From assembly GCA_030145015.1 (NCBI GenBank), contig JAQYWI010000013.1, positions 1 to 54,913 of the forward strand: DNA of 54,913 bases, in the 5' to 3' direction. Numbering within the stretch: the first letter of the stretch is position 1; each line of letters starts with the position of its first letter. The notes below the pieces were generated by a model, which searched no databases, was not told the origin of the DNA, and saw nothing but the letters and a program-made list of their open reading frames with translations. Positions 27,979-38,200 of the stretch are shown here, in pieces. Origin of the DNA: Desulfobacterales bacterium. GTDB taxonomy: Bacteria; Desulfobacterota; Desulfobacteria; Desulfobacterales; JAHEIW01. The position numbers and the translations under genes are program-made.

Positions 27979-28746
27979 ATGGACATTGTGACCAGAGCAG
28001 CTGACCTGATGGAAAAAGAAAAAACCTTTTGTCTGGCGACGGTTGTGGTTTCAGCCCGCCCCGAGGTCCAACCCGGCCGGAAAGTCATCGTGCTGGAAGA
28101 TGGGTCCCTGGAAGGCAGTCTTGGAACCGAAGCGCTGGATACCAAACTAAGCGGACTGGCTCTCGAAGTCTTTAAAAATAAGAAGCGACAGCTGGTCGAA
28201 ATTGATGACGGGATTCAGGTTTTTGTTGATATACTTACCTCCGGAACCCGTCTGGTTATTTGTGGTGCCGGCCATATTGCCGTGCCTCTGGCCCACTTCG
28301 CACGCAGTGTCGGCTTCCGGGTGACTGTACTGGACGACCGCTCTGATTTTGCCAATCCTTTGCGTTTTCCGGATTGTGAGGTCATTGCCGAAGACTTTAC
28401 GTTGGCCTTGCGGGAGATAACTTTCGGGCCTTCCACCTACGTGGTCGTGATCACCCGTGGCCATGTGCATGACGTGGACTGTCTGACCGAGATTTTAGGC
28501 AAAAAATTGGCTTATGTCGGCCTGATTGGGAGTCGCCGGCGTGTTCGCATTGTTCTTGAAATCCTTGACCAAGAAGGTTTTGATCAGGAGCATTTAAAAA
28601 AAGTCTTCACGCCCATCGGCCTGCCCATCGGAGCCGAATCACCTGAAGAAATTGCCATCTCTATTGTGTCCGAATTGGTGTGTGTTCGCCGGAAAGGCCC
28701 GGCCCAGGCAAAAACCCTCCGCACTTCCGTAGGAATGAACTTATGA
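27979..28746 (+). CDS. XdhC/CoxI-family protein, Rossmann-containing
   Basis: 255 residues from ATG 27979 (AGAGG 5 bases upstream). An XdhC-like N-terminal part (about 1-85) is followed by a Rossmann domain: LVICGAGHIAVPLAHFARSVGFRVTVLDDR, EVIAEDF, VVITRGHVHDVDCLTEIL, YVGLIGSRRR and the family-specific PIGLPIGAESPEEIAISIVSEL. XdhC proteins bind molybdenum cofactor and promote its sulfuration and insertion into xanthine-dehydrogenase-type enzymes. It overlaps the next gene by 4 bp. No hydroxylase subunits are in the window. Confidence 0.88.
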   Translation: MDIVTRAADLMEKEKTFCLATVVVSARPEVQPGRKVIVLEDGSLEGSLGTEALDTKLSGLALEVFKNKKRQLVEIDDGIQVFVDILTSGTRLVICGAGHIAVPLAHFARSVGFRVTVLDDRSDFANPLRFPDCEVIAEDFTLALREITFGPSTYVVVITRGHVHDVDCLTEILGKKLAYVGLIGSRRRVRIVLEILDQEGFDQEHLKKVFTPIGLPIGAESPEEIAISIVSELVCVRRKGPAQAKTLRTSVGMNL

Positions 28747-29066
28747 ACGACAATGAAATTTTTCAAAAACTTACAGAACTCAAAGATCAAGGAATTGTGG
28801 CCGGTCTGGCCACCATCATTGAAACCGTTGGTTCCACACCGCGCGAAGCCGGCGCCAAAATGATTATCTGCGCCGACGGTACCCTGTACGGATCCGTGGG
28901 AGGCGGTTGCGGCGAAAGTGAGGTTCGCAGCGCAGCCCTGCGTTCGATTCTGACCAGCCAAAAACCGGAGCTCCTAGAAATTGACCTTACCGATGACATC
29001 GGCACCCGTGACGGAGATGTTTGCGGCGGAAAGATGCGGATATTTGTAGAGCCTATGGTTTCGTAA
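28743..29066 (+). CDS. XdhC/CoxI N-terminal-domain protein
   Basis: 107 residues. ATG 28743 overlaps the upstream stop (ATGA). ATIIETVGSTPREAGAKMII, GSVGGGCGESEVRSAAL and RDGDVCGGKMRIFVEP are the characteristic XdhC_CoxI N-terminal motifs, including the Cys-containing GGGC and CGG loops. It holds only this domain and so complements the preceding Rossmann protein. Together they probably form the molybdenum-cofactor maturation unit. Confidence 0.88.
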   Translation: MNDNEIFQKLTELKDQGIVAGLATIIETVGSTPREAGAKMIICADGTLYGSVGGGCGESEVRSAALRSILTSQKPELLEIDLTDDIGTRDGDVCGGKMRIFVEPMVS

Positions 29067-29095
29067 ATATTTTTCTAGGTTCGAGAAGGTTCAGC

Positions 29096-29920
29096 ATGGC
29101 GATACTGCAGGAGACCGCCCAACTTGTAAGGCAAAAGCTGGGCAGCGATTTTGAAAAGCTGACCGTCGAGCGGATTGCGGTTGGCTTGTTTTTTACCGGG
29201 GCTAAATTATCCAATGGCGCCGGTGGCGTGAGTTACACGCCGGTCAAGGATATCCCCCAGGCGGTGTGTTGCCCGAGCTCGGCGGGAAGAATTTTTGATC
29301 CGGTAAAAATCAACGGGATGAAGGCCGCTGATGTTTTGGCGGCGCTCTCCTCAGATGAGCCCATCAAGGCGGCCATTGCGATTGCCACGCTCAATGCGCT
29401 CAGTGCGATTTGCTGGGAACGGGGATTGAACGACAATTACCGCATTCAGATGAATACCGATGCGGTGGATGTCGTCCGCATGCCCGCCGAAAGCTCGGTT
29501 GCGGTCATCGGCGCCTTTGTTCCCATCCTGAGGAAATTGAAGACCCGCGGCGGCCGGTGGTGGGTCATCGAACAGGATCCCCAGACGCTCAAAAGCGATG
29601 AAATGGATCACTTTATACCTGCCGATCGATCCGATGAAACGATTGCCGCTGCCGATGTGCTGATTATCACCGGGGTCACGCTGGTCAATCACACCCTGGA
29701 GCCCATTTTAAAAGCCGCCCGCCCGGGCGCTGAAATCGCCGTTGTCGGACCCACGGCCAGTATGCTGCCCGAGGCCCTGTTTGAAAGCGGCGCGCGCGTG
29801 GTCGGCGGTGTCTGGGTCAAAAAATCGGATGAACTGCTGAATGTGCTGGCCGCAGGAGGCTCCGGATATCATTTTTTCGATCGGCTTGCACCCCGAATCG
29901 TGATTGAAAAACCCACCTGA
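29096..29920 (+). CDS. DUF364/DUF4213 putative metal-chelation protein
   Basis: 274 residues from ATG 29096 (GAGAAGG upstream; the longer frame overlaps the previous gene). N-terminal DUF4213-like domain, with VGLFFTGAKLSNGAGGVSYTP and CCPSSAG. C-terminal DUF364 domain with Rossmann-like VAVIGAFVPILRKL, DVLIITGVTLVNHTLEPIL and VVGPTASMLPEALF. The family is annotated as possible heavy-metal chelation. It is 30 bp behind the XdhC pair and probably cotranscribed, suggesting molybdenum or other metal handling. Confidence 0.85.
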   Translation: MAILQETAQLVRQKLGSDFEKLTVERIAVGLFFTGAKLSNGAGGVSYTPVKDIPQAVCCPSSAGRIFDPVKINGMKAADVLAALSSDEPIKAAIAIATLNALSAICWERGLNDNYRIQMNTDAVDVVRMPAESSVAVIGAFVPILRKLKTRGGRWWVIEQDPQTLKSDEMDHFIPADRSDETIAAADVLIITGVTLVNHTLEPILKAARPGAEIAVVGPTASMLPEALFESGARVVGGVWVKKSDELLNVLAAGGSGYHFFDRLAPRIVIEKPT

Positions 29921-30058
29921 TGTTTCTTGCCAACTCGATAAATGCTAGTGCGACATCCGAGAAATAACTTACAAAATTGGAGCCGCCATGTCATTTTATG
30001 AAGCCCGATATGAATTTTAATGAGGCTTACAATTTGCCAAAGGCGGATGATATGGCCT

Positions 30059-30134
30059 TAGAGAACGAGGACGACGACGAGTACGAAGCAAAGAGACGTT
30101 GCTGACCTCGTCCTCGTACTCCTCCTCGTCCTCG
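30059..30134. repeat. GAGGAC/GTCCTC palindrome, copy 1
   Basis: GAACGAGGACGACGACGAGT and the complementary CTCGTCCTCGTACTCCTCCT form a long stem in the 233-bp spacer between convergent genes. Similar sequence recurs at 38484. It may act as a bidirectional terminator. Confidence 0.7.
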
Positions 30135-30153
30135 ATATTGGTTTTATGAATTT

Positions 30154-31053
30154 CTAGTCATAGGATAGCATAATCCGGGGTGTCGGCGGACTGAGGATTT
30201 TCATTTTTCTTTTGGCCTGCCGGTGTCGTTTAAGCACATCTTCAACGACTTTTTGAACGGAAGCAAACTTGGCGCTACCATAGGTCTTTTTATACTGCTT
30301 GATCTGCTTTTCAATCAGCGGAACAATTTGTTCGTGCTCGCCAAGCGTTTTTTCGGAAAACCCCTGCTCAAGTCCTGCGGTGATCAATTCAACGACATCA
30401 TAATCGTATCCCAGGTCTTTAAAATCACTTTGCTCTGGTTCCAAACCAGCGCTGGGCTCGCGCTGGATGATCTGTTTGTCCAATCCAAGGTAAGCGGCAA
30501 TTTCGCGTACCAGCCGTTTGGGTAAGCCGGCAATGGGGCTGATATGCACGGCACCGTCTCCAAAGAGGGTATAATACCCGATGCCGAAATCTTCATCTTT
30601 GTTGCCGGTACCCGCCAGGGTTTTGTTTTCCGTTGCCGCTTTGGTCGACAGGATATTGGCCCGGATTCGGGAGATCATATTCCCTTTGTGAAAATGGCTT
30701 GCAAACGCTTCCGGATTGGTAAGCCGGTAGGATTCAATCAGATTTTCAATACCGTGGATTTCGTAACGGATGCCCAGAAATGCGGCTACAGACTCGGCAT
30801 CCCTTTCGTCCTGTGTCCGGTTAATTCCAGATGGCAAAATATAGCCTACCAGCTCAAGATTTTGATTTTCTTGTGTATTGTGACGGTCAAATCCGGTTTT
30901 AATCAGGGCTGCCGCTGTACTCGAATCAACCCCGCCCGATAATCCGATCACACATCCGATGGAACCGGTTTCCAGCACCGATTCGATGACAAAATCACCG
31001 ATTTGCGCGCACACCTGTTTGCAATCCATCGTTGCAAGCTTAATGGGTTTCAT
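30154..31053 (-). CDS. nadE: NAD+ synthase
   Basis: 299 residues from ATG 31053, with GGAGG upstream (a TTG at 31068 would include the ribosome site). The ATP-pyrophosphatase P-loop SGGVDSS is at about 39-45, followed by RIRANILSTKAATENKTLAGTGNKDEDFGIGYYTLFGDGAVHISPIAGLPK, the NAD synthase core with its ammonia and nicotinate-adenine-dinucleotide site. No glutaminase domain, so it uses free ammonia. Cytosolic, last step of NAD formation. Confidence 0.93.
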   Translation of the reverse strand: MKPIKLATMDCKQVCAQIGDFVIESVLETGSIGCVIGLSGGVDSSTAAALIKTGFDRHNTQENQNLELVGYILPSGINRTQDERDAESVAAFLGIRYEIHGIENLIESYRLTNPEAFASHFHKGNMISRIRANILSTKAATENKTLAGTGNKDEDFGIGYYTLFGDGAVHISPIAGLPKRLVREIAAYLGLDKQIIQREPSAGLEPEQSDFKDLGYDYDVVELITAGLEQGFSEKTLGEHEQIVPLIEKQIKQYKKTYGSAKFASVQKVVEDVLKRHRQAKRKMKILSPPTPRIMLSYD

Positions 31054-31256
31054 GGGAAGGACCTCCAATTGTTATGTCCCACAAAAATGTTACAACCTTA
31101 ATTCCTATGCTGCTTCAGTGGCCCTTGAGTTGTCAAGAAATTTGTTGTGATAACATAATCAGGATAAGAGGCTGTAAAAGGGAAGTTGGATTGGAGAACT
31201 TAAAGATAGAGACCAGAGATGATACGAAATTTATCCTGGGATCTCACAAGGATGAA

Positions 31257-31538
31257 TTATTCTCCCCGTAGAACCCGGTCCAGTTCGGTTTTCAGGGTTC
31301 GCCAGCCGCGGCCGACCTTAATGGCCTTGATGCGGCCTTCGGCAATGTACTTGAGGTAGGTGGGTCGGGAAATCTTAAGATATTCACAGGCCTCGATGGT
31401 GGTATAAACGTTTTCCTGGTCGTTTTCGTCAAATCCGTTGGCAAAGCTCTCGTTACGACGGTCAAAACCGCTGCGTCGATCGCGTTTTTTGCGCCGATCT
31501 CCACCGCTTCTGCGCTGTACGATGTGATCATTGATCAT
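31257..31538 (-). CDS. Excisionase-type helix-turn-helix DNA-binding protein
   Basis: 93 residues from ATG 31538 (AGGTGG 5 bases upstream). C-terminal MerR-like HTH_17 domain: YTTIEACEYLKISRPTYLKYIAEGRIKAIKVGRGWRTLKTELDR. The N-terminus is an Arg/Asp-rich repeat (RRSGGDRRKKRDRRSGFDRR) that is unusual for this family. Probably a DNA-binding regulator; phage excisionase is possible but no integrase is nearby. Iteron-like arrays lie 180-360 bp upstream. Confidence 0.75.
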   Translation of the reverse strand: MINDHIVQRRSGGDRRKKRDRRSGFDRRNESFANGFDENDQENVYTTIEACEYLKISRPTYLKYIAEGRIKAIKVGRGWRTLKTELDRVLRGE

Positions 31539-31718
31539 AAATACCACCTGTTAAAAAATAAGTGTGCAAAAACTCCTTTCGAACTTGAACTAGTATCGGC
31601 AAATCATTTGTTTTTCTTTATAATTTTTTGGAAAATATTTTAGATTTGATGTTTTTATTAAGCTTTAAAGGATAAAATGACCGATGGGAAGCATTTTTTT
31701 AAAAATAACGCAAGATGT

Positions 31719-31780
31719 GTAAAATGCTGTAAAATTAAGTAAAATACTGTAAAAAACAGTCAAATTTTAGGTAAATTTTT
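31719..31780. repeat. 10-bp phased repeat array, first block
   Basis: Consecutive 10-bp units GTAAAATGCT, GTAAAATTAA, GTAAAATACT, GTAAAAAACA, GTCAAATTTT run head to tail, each with an A-tract in the same helical phase. A sixth, slightly displaced copy ends at 31780. Confidence 0.7.
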
Positions 31781-31857
31781 GGGCGTATTTTGTTCGATGG
31801 GAGATGGGTTCTCGTGTACCTGGCGCCCTTCGTGGGATATAGTTGCCTCAAGAATCT

Positions 31858-31897
31858 GTCAAATGCTGTCAAATGCTGTCAAATAGTGTAAATATTT
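31858..31897. repeat. 10-bp phased repeat array, second block
   Basis: GTCAAATGCT, GTCAAATGCT, GTCAAATAGT, GTAAATATTT head to tail, same period and motif as the first block. Confidence 0.75.
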
Positions 31898-31980
31898 GAT
31901 AATACGTTGTTTTTTTTCTTGAATCCTGTCTGTTTATCTGGTAAGGTATGCTCGTTCATGCGTTCATGCTGCTAAGCTCG

Positions 31981-32030
31981 TCTTAAGCCACGAGCGCTTA
32001 TCATCGCTTTTTCTGATAAGATGCTTAAGA
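31981..32030. other. Nested hairpin
   Basis: TCTTAAGC (31981) and GCTTAAGA (to 32030) enclose CTTATCA and TGATAAG around a T-rich loop. It lies in the 685-bp gap between the HTH gene and the macroglobulin gene. Remaining gap sequence shows no gene. Confidence 0.5.
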
Positions 32031-32223
32031 TGGTGCCGACAGCATGATGCTTTCAGGGGGATACACTTTCCCGGATGGAGGAAGGTTTATCGGAGGAAGC
32101 CGACGCCTTATATTTTAATTCCTTTGCCAATTCTGCTTTTGTCTCTTGTTCGGGTCAGTCTATCCCCCTTTGCATAAAAATACCGCCTCGACACCCGCAC
32201 TTCTTCAGATAAAAACTTCCTAA

Positions 32224-35200
32224 CTAGTGATTATCATTTATGATGAGTTTAATCTCATCCGAATTGGCTTTGAGCTCCGGCGCATACATGGCGTAGGCCC
32301 GGGTGGGCAAAGCACTGAATTTGCCGGGGATCTCCGCCCGCAAACGGTAGCTGACGCTGTGTTGGCCGCGTGCCAGCCGCTTTACAAAGAAAGCCACCTT
32401 CTGGTCGCGAAACTCAACGTAGGCGCCCATTTCATTTTCCGTGTAGCCGCTGCGCACCTCAACCGGCTCAAAACCGGCGGCTTTCATATCCTCAAAGACC
32501 AGGTACTCATAATCGTTTTTACTGTCGATAACCAGCTCGACTTCAACCAGGTCACCACTTTTTAAAGCTGCCAGATTTTTTAGCGGTTCGCGCTCGTATT
32601 TTTCCACCCGGCGGTCCACCGCCTGTCCGCGGGCACCCACATCTTTGACCTTCTTGTTAACTTCTTTTAACCGGAAAACGCGGCGCTGCACCTTGATCTC
32701 CAGGCCTTCTTTGGTGATAAAGTCTTCCAGGGTAAAATAATCCAGATAGGCATTAAAATAGACCGCACCTTTACCGGATTTTTTAAGCATGATCGTGTGG
32801 GTGCCGGTGGGAATTTGTTTGCCGCTCAGGATTAATTTGTTGTCAAACGTAAACAAATTTTCGGCCGTGATCCGAACGGTCTTTATCCTGGCGTCGTTGA
32901 AATAAATATCCAGGGTTAAATCCGGAGCCGCTTCTCCGCCGGCGGCCAGATAATCGGCAAAGGCTTCTACGATGAGCGCCGTATCCCGGGTGCTGTTCCA
33001 GTAAGTGGCATGCTTGCGGTTGTTGAGCAGATATTTGACCAGTCCGGATGCTTTTTCACTCGACGGATCGGTTCGCGACAACAACTTCAGATAATAGGCG
33101 TGGGCTTCGTAATCGGAGCCGTACCAGTACCACCAGTAATTGCTGTTGCGAAGGTTAAGATAGGCCGTCTGGTTCTCATCGTCGACGACCAGAAACTGTT
33201 CGATATTTTTGATGATCATGGCAAGTTTTTGGCTGTCCTCGACCTTGACCAGGGCCATGCCGAACACGGCCTTGGCATATACGGCCAGCGAATTGCGATC
33301 CCGGTAAAGATAGTCCCGCATTTTTTTATTATCGAACGCTTCATCGGTCAGCACCATGTAGACAAATGCATCCAGATTATCCGCATGCGATTTCCCTTTT
33401 TTCTTGGTGCGGTCCCAGCGTATCAGACGGTCGACTTCTTTAGCCTGATAATCCTTTAGCCAGCGCACCCCCCTGGCGACCACCGTATCAGGGATTACGG
33501 CGCCGTTTTCCCGGGCGATCTGCAGTCCATGGACCACCAGGGCGGTCGTATGGGGATAGGCGCGTTCGCCGTATCCGCTAAACCAGCCCCAGCCGCCGTC
33601 AGATAGCTGCATGGCGGCCAGACGCTTGACGCCGGCGAAGACCATGGCCGCAACCTCATCTTCATCAAATACGGGGTTATGATCATAGCGGTGCCACTGT
33701 GCCGCCCGGCGAGCATCATCACCGATTTCCTGGGCATTGAGATTGCTTCGTTTGTTACGGATGGCTTCCAGGCTAACCCCCATGCGTCTTAAGGTTTGCT
33801 GGGTGATCACCGTGGGCAAAAATCGGTTTAAGGTCTGCTCGGTACAACCGTAGGGATAGCTGACCAGATAAGGCAGGGCATCCACCATGGCGCCGGCCAG
33901 CGTCGGCGAATACCGCAGCTCCAGGCGGGATTGCGCCACCCGCCGTGCCGCCGGCACTTTAAATCTGATTTGGGACCGGGTTTGGCCGGCCCGCATGACG
34001 CCGCTTTTGGGAACCTGTTTGAGCATGCCGTGCACGTAAACCGGAAAGCGCATTTGCATGGCATCGGATTCTTGATCGGTTAAGGCTTTCATGCGCACCA
34101 CGGCTTCGCCTTCCTTGAGGACCTTAACACGCCAGTCCACGCGTGTTTCGTTGTTGGCCGCAATCACCACCGATTTTGTCTGCTGTTGGCCGTTCATCAG
34201 TCCGAGACAGCCGCCGTCCAGCTCCAGCAGGATTTTAGCGGATTTGTGATTTTTTAAATAATTATGGACATTGGCCGACAGCACGACCTCATCGGTTTCC
34301 ACAAAAAAGCGGGGCGCCTGCAGACGCACGATCAGATCTTTGCGGGTCACCACATCGGCGGAACCCTGGCCGACTTTGGTTCCGTGTCCCATGGCCCAGA
34401 CCTTAACCTGCCAGCCGGTCAGGTTTTCAGGCATGCTAAATTCGATATCGGCCATTCCCTTCTGATCCGTGGTGATGCTGCCGGACCAATAGGCGGTGTC
34501 GGCAAATTGGGTGCGCACGACGGGCTGGATGAGATCCGGGGGCGGGGCGGTCTGGCTTTCTTTGTCAGCGAGGCTGCCGGGGGCATCTCTTTTTAGCTGA
34601 ACGGCCGCGCCGACTTCATCGGTTTCAGCCGGGGCCGGGGCGCGCGCCGGTGCGCCTTCGGCAACCATTTGGGATTTCGCTCTTTTGTCCTCACCGGCAA
34701 GACCTTTGCCCGGGGCAGCCGGCATCATCAGGTGCCCGAAGACCCCGATGTTTTGCATGGGAACTTCGCCTTTTTTTAATTGATTGGTAAACCAGCGCGT
34801 CAGGTTGGATTCCTGGTGCAGACGATGCTGCCGTCGCCATTTCCAGAAAAATGAGCGGATTTCGGGGACATTGGATCCGCCGGAAATGTATTCCAGGGCG
34901 CGATCATAAACACTGATCACCGCCGTCCCCTGAAAGGGTTCCCCGAAAAAATCGGTTAGCCGAACATTTAGTTTGGCCTTTTGTCCCGGACGATAATCTG
35001 TTTTGGAAGGGGTGACCTTGACGTTTAACACCCGCTTTTCGGGCGGTACCACGATTTCACGGATTTCAGTGTGGGCCTTGCCGCCGTAAACCGTTAGGGC
35101 TTCGACAAAAAAGTTGGGCATATCTTTTTGGGAGACATTAATTTCTGCCAGTGCACTTTTACCCGCCATGGGGATCACACGCGGCGGCAGATATACCCCG

Positions 35201-38200
35201 TTGACCGGGCGCACAAACAAAACCACCGCAGCACCTTTGCGGTCGGTATTGATCTGCAGCCGCGCCGTATCGCCCGGGGCATATTCGGCCTTATCGGTAA
35301 TCAATTCGATTTTGGCAAAACGGTACCCGGCGCCGTCGTCGCCCTCTCCGCGCACGCTAAAAATATAGCCGCCTTCAATGGAATGTTTTTTGGCATCAAT
35401 GACCGTGTAGGCCAGCCGGTATTGTCCGGGCCGTGAAGCCTGGATCTTTAAAGCCGCGCTGCCCTCGGCATCGGTATTCAGCGGCCAGCCGGCCACCCGG
35501 GTTTCTTGTGGTTTGTTATCTTTATAGGTGATGCGATACAGTTTCAGCCGACCCTGGCCGACGACCGGTTTTTGATCAAGACTCTGGGCTTTGAAGCCGG
35601 CGTTAATCGTATCGCCGACCCGGTAATAGCCCTTATCCACCCAGGCATACACCTTAAAGGGTTTACGGGCCACCAGCACGTCTCCCTGACCGGCAATGGT
35701 GCGCCGGGACAGATCCCGAACTTCTGCGCGGATGGTGTAGCGGTGATCGCTGTCGCCGTGAATCAGCTTGGCCAGCCCGGTATCGATGGTGATTTTAACC
35801 GTGCCGTCCGGGCCGATTTTTACTTCCCCGTCGGCCACGATTTCCGGCTGCTGCCGCGGCCAGTTCTGCCACCAGGACCAGATCGGCCGCAGGCAGCCCC
35901 AGTCTCGCCAGCCCGGATACCAGGGGTAGTCATAGGCATACCACCAGTAGCCGGGACCGTAAAACCAATCCCAGTAAAACGACGGGTACCAGCGGCTGTC
36001 ATGTTCGCTGCGCAGCACCTTATACGACACGGTGGCCTGGCTAACCGGGGAGCCGAAGTAATAAGCGGCCTTAATTTTGGCTTCGATGGTTTCACCGAGC
36101 ATCACCGGTTCGGCCGGCGCTTCCACTTTTACTTCAAACTCGGGCTTTTTATATTCTTCCACCCGAAAGGTCTGGCCACCGTAAACACTGCTGCGATTGT
36201 GGGAGATGCGATACACTCCCAGGGCGGCATCGGCCGGAAGCCGAAATTCGCCCGCCACACCGCCGTAGGCATCGGCAGTGAGCGGTTTTGAATAAATCTG
36301 TTCGTTTTTGGGGTTGTGAATACGCACGCTAAAACGCTGGCCGGCAAAGGTTGAGGTGTCGTCTTTGTCATATTTGGCATGCCGTACCCAGGCCTTGAAT
36401 TTAACGGTCTGGGCCGGACGATAAACGGGACGGTCGGTCATTATCAGGGTTTTGGTCTGATTGTATTCGGTGTCGTAATAATCGGGATACCAGACATTGG
36501 AAAAACCCAGATAGGCCAGGCGGCCTGCCTTCGTCCTGGCGGTGGCCAGCCAGGACATATTGTTAGGCGCGTCGCCGGGCCCCAGCATGAGAAGGCCGTC
36601 TTTGTTGGTTGGCCTTGCGAGGCTGGTATGGCGGATCCGATAGCGCTTGGTTCCTTTGATGTGCTCGGTGCGATAGCCGAAAAAGTCAATATTGACATCC
36701 GCCAGCGCCTTGCCGGTGACCGCATCGGCCACATAGTAAAACACCTGATTTTTAAGCGGTTTTTTGACGATAACCGTATCACTGACCCAGATGATAATAC
36801 GGGCGGTATTGCCGCGGGGCATCCGGGCGACAACCAGATAAGCCCCGGCATCTTGCAAAGCATCGGGGAACTTGACCGTCGCGTGGCGATCCCAGTGGCG
36901 CTTGTCGGGTTCCAGGTCCTGTTGCCAGCTGGCCAGGCGCTCGCCGATGTAGCGGGCCTGATCCTCCTGCACGATGCGCCAGCCGATGTTGTTGACGTTC
37001 ACTTTTTGCCAATCCAGGCTGCGCGGCCGGGAGCGAATGTAAGCTTTTACATCTTCAAGCAGCCGGCTAACGTGGATGCGGTAGGCGCTGAACTCGACAC
37101 GCCTGCCGTTGCGGAATCGATATTCAACGCTGGGTGTGGTGCCCGAGGGTTGCGTGCTTAAGGGTTCAAATACACCCCAGTTTTTGGTGATCTGATCGAT
37201 ATGTTTTTGAGCCGGCGATTTGTTGTAGTTTTTATAAATGTTCCAGTATGTTACCGCATGATCATATTGTCGGCGGTTTTCATAAGTTTGGGCCAGGGCG
37301 CGCGCAGCATTACCGGCATAACCGCTGTTGTTGCCCGCAAGCATGGCCTTGAACATCAGAATAAAGTTAAACTCATCCGGCAGATCAAAACGCCGCACCC
37401 CCACTGCCAGTTTGGCAATGGTTTCGGTGTCGGTTAAAGTATGCACCTCGTAAGGGCTGCTTTTATCCTTTTTATCATCTATGGGGCGGCCGCGGCCGTA
37501 GAGTGCACCGTAAGATGCCAATGTCTGGACGCCGAATTGCTGTTGTAGAAAAGAAGCCAGCATGTAGTCGACATTGCTTTTCAGATTCGGATTTAACACC
37601 ATGGCCCTGGCCAACAGCCAGCGCCAGCGCTCGCCGTCCGAGCCGCTGGATTCAAAGCTTTTGGGCAGTCGATGAAATATGGGCTGGTCTTCAGCATCTA
37701 CCGGTGCTCCCTGGGACTGCCGGTTATATTCATAACCGTATCCGGGTTCATAATCGGGTAGCCGGGTGAGGTCGGTGAGATACTGCAGCCGCCAGGCCTG
37801 GTTAGAACCTCTGAATTGCAGCAGCATGCGCGCAAATTCCACATAAAATTGCGCTGTCTCGGATTTGAGCGGATCAACTTCCGCCGGCTTCGCGGCCTGG
37901 TGCATGAGTTGCAGGGCGCGGACCCGATCACGCGCAATGGCGTTGACATATTTACCCCCGCCGCGATGGCTGCCGCGCTGAAATTCACCGGCGACCCGAT
38001 AGCCCCAATGGGTGTTCTGACTGTAGCTGCGAGCCGTATCCCGCAGAAGGCGCCAGTTAGCGCTATGCGCTTGAATCACCCCTTCGCGAAACGCGTCCAA
38101 TTCATTCAGACGATTTAGCTGGCGCAGACACTGCCAGGCCTGGGTAAAGTCCTGGCCGACCATGCCGGGGTCATTTTCGGTTTCCAGACACAGTTGGCGG

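Noticed and set aside
31257..31538. Remnant prophage or integrative element (excisionase-like gene)
   Set aside because: No integrase, phage structural genes, tRNA or attachment-site repeat found nearby.
35506..37161. Long open frames on the plus strand opposite the macroglobulin gene (up to about 260 codons)
   Set aside because: They are antisense shadows in a GC-rich gene with no ribosome sites or family motifs, while the minus-strand protein is convincing.
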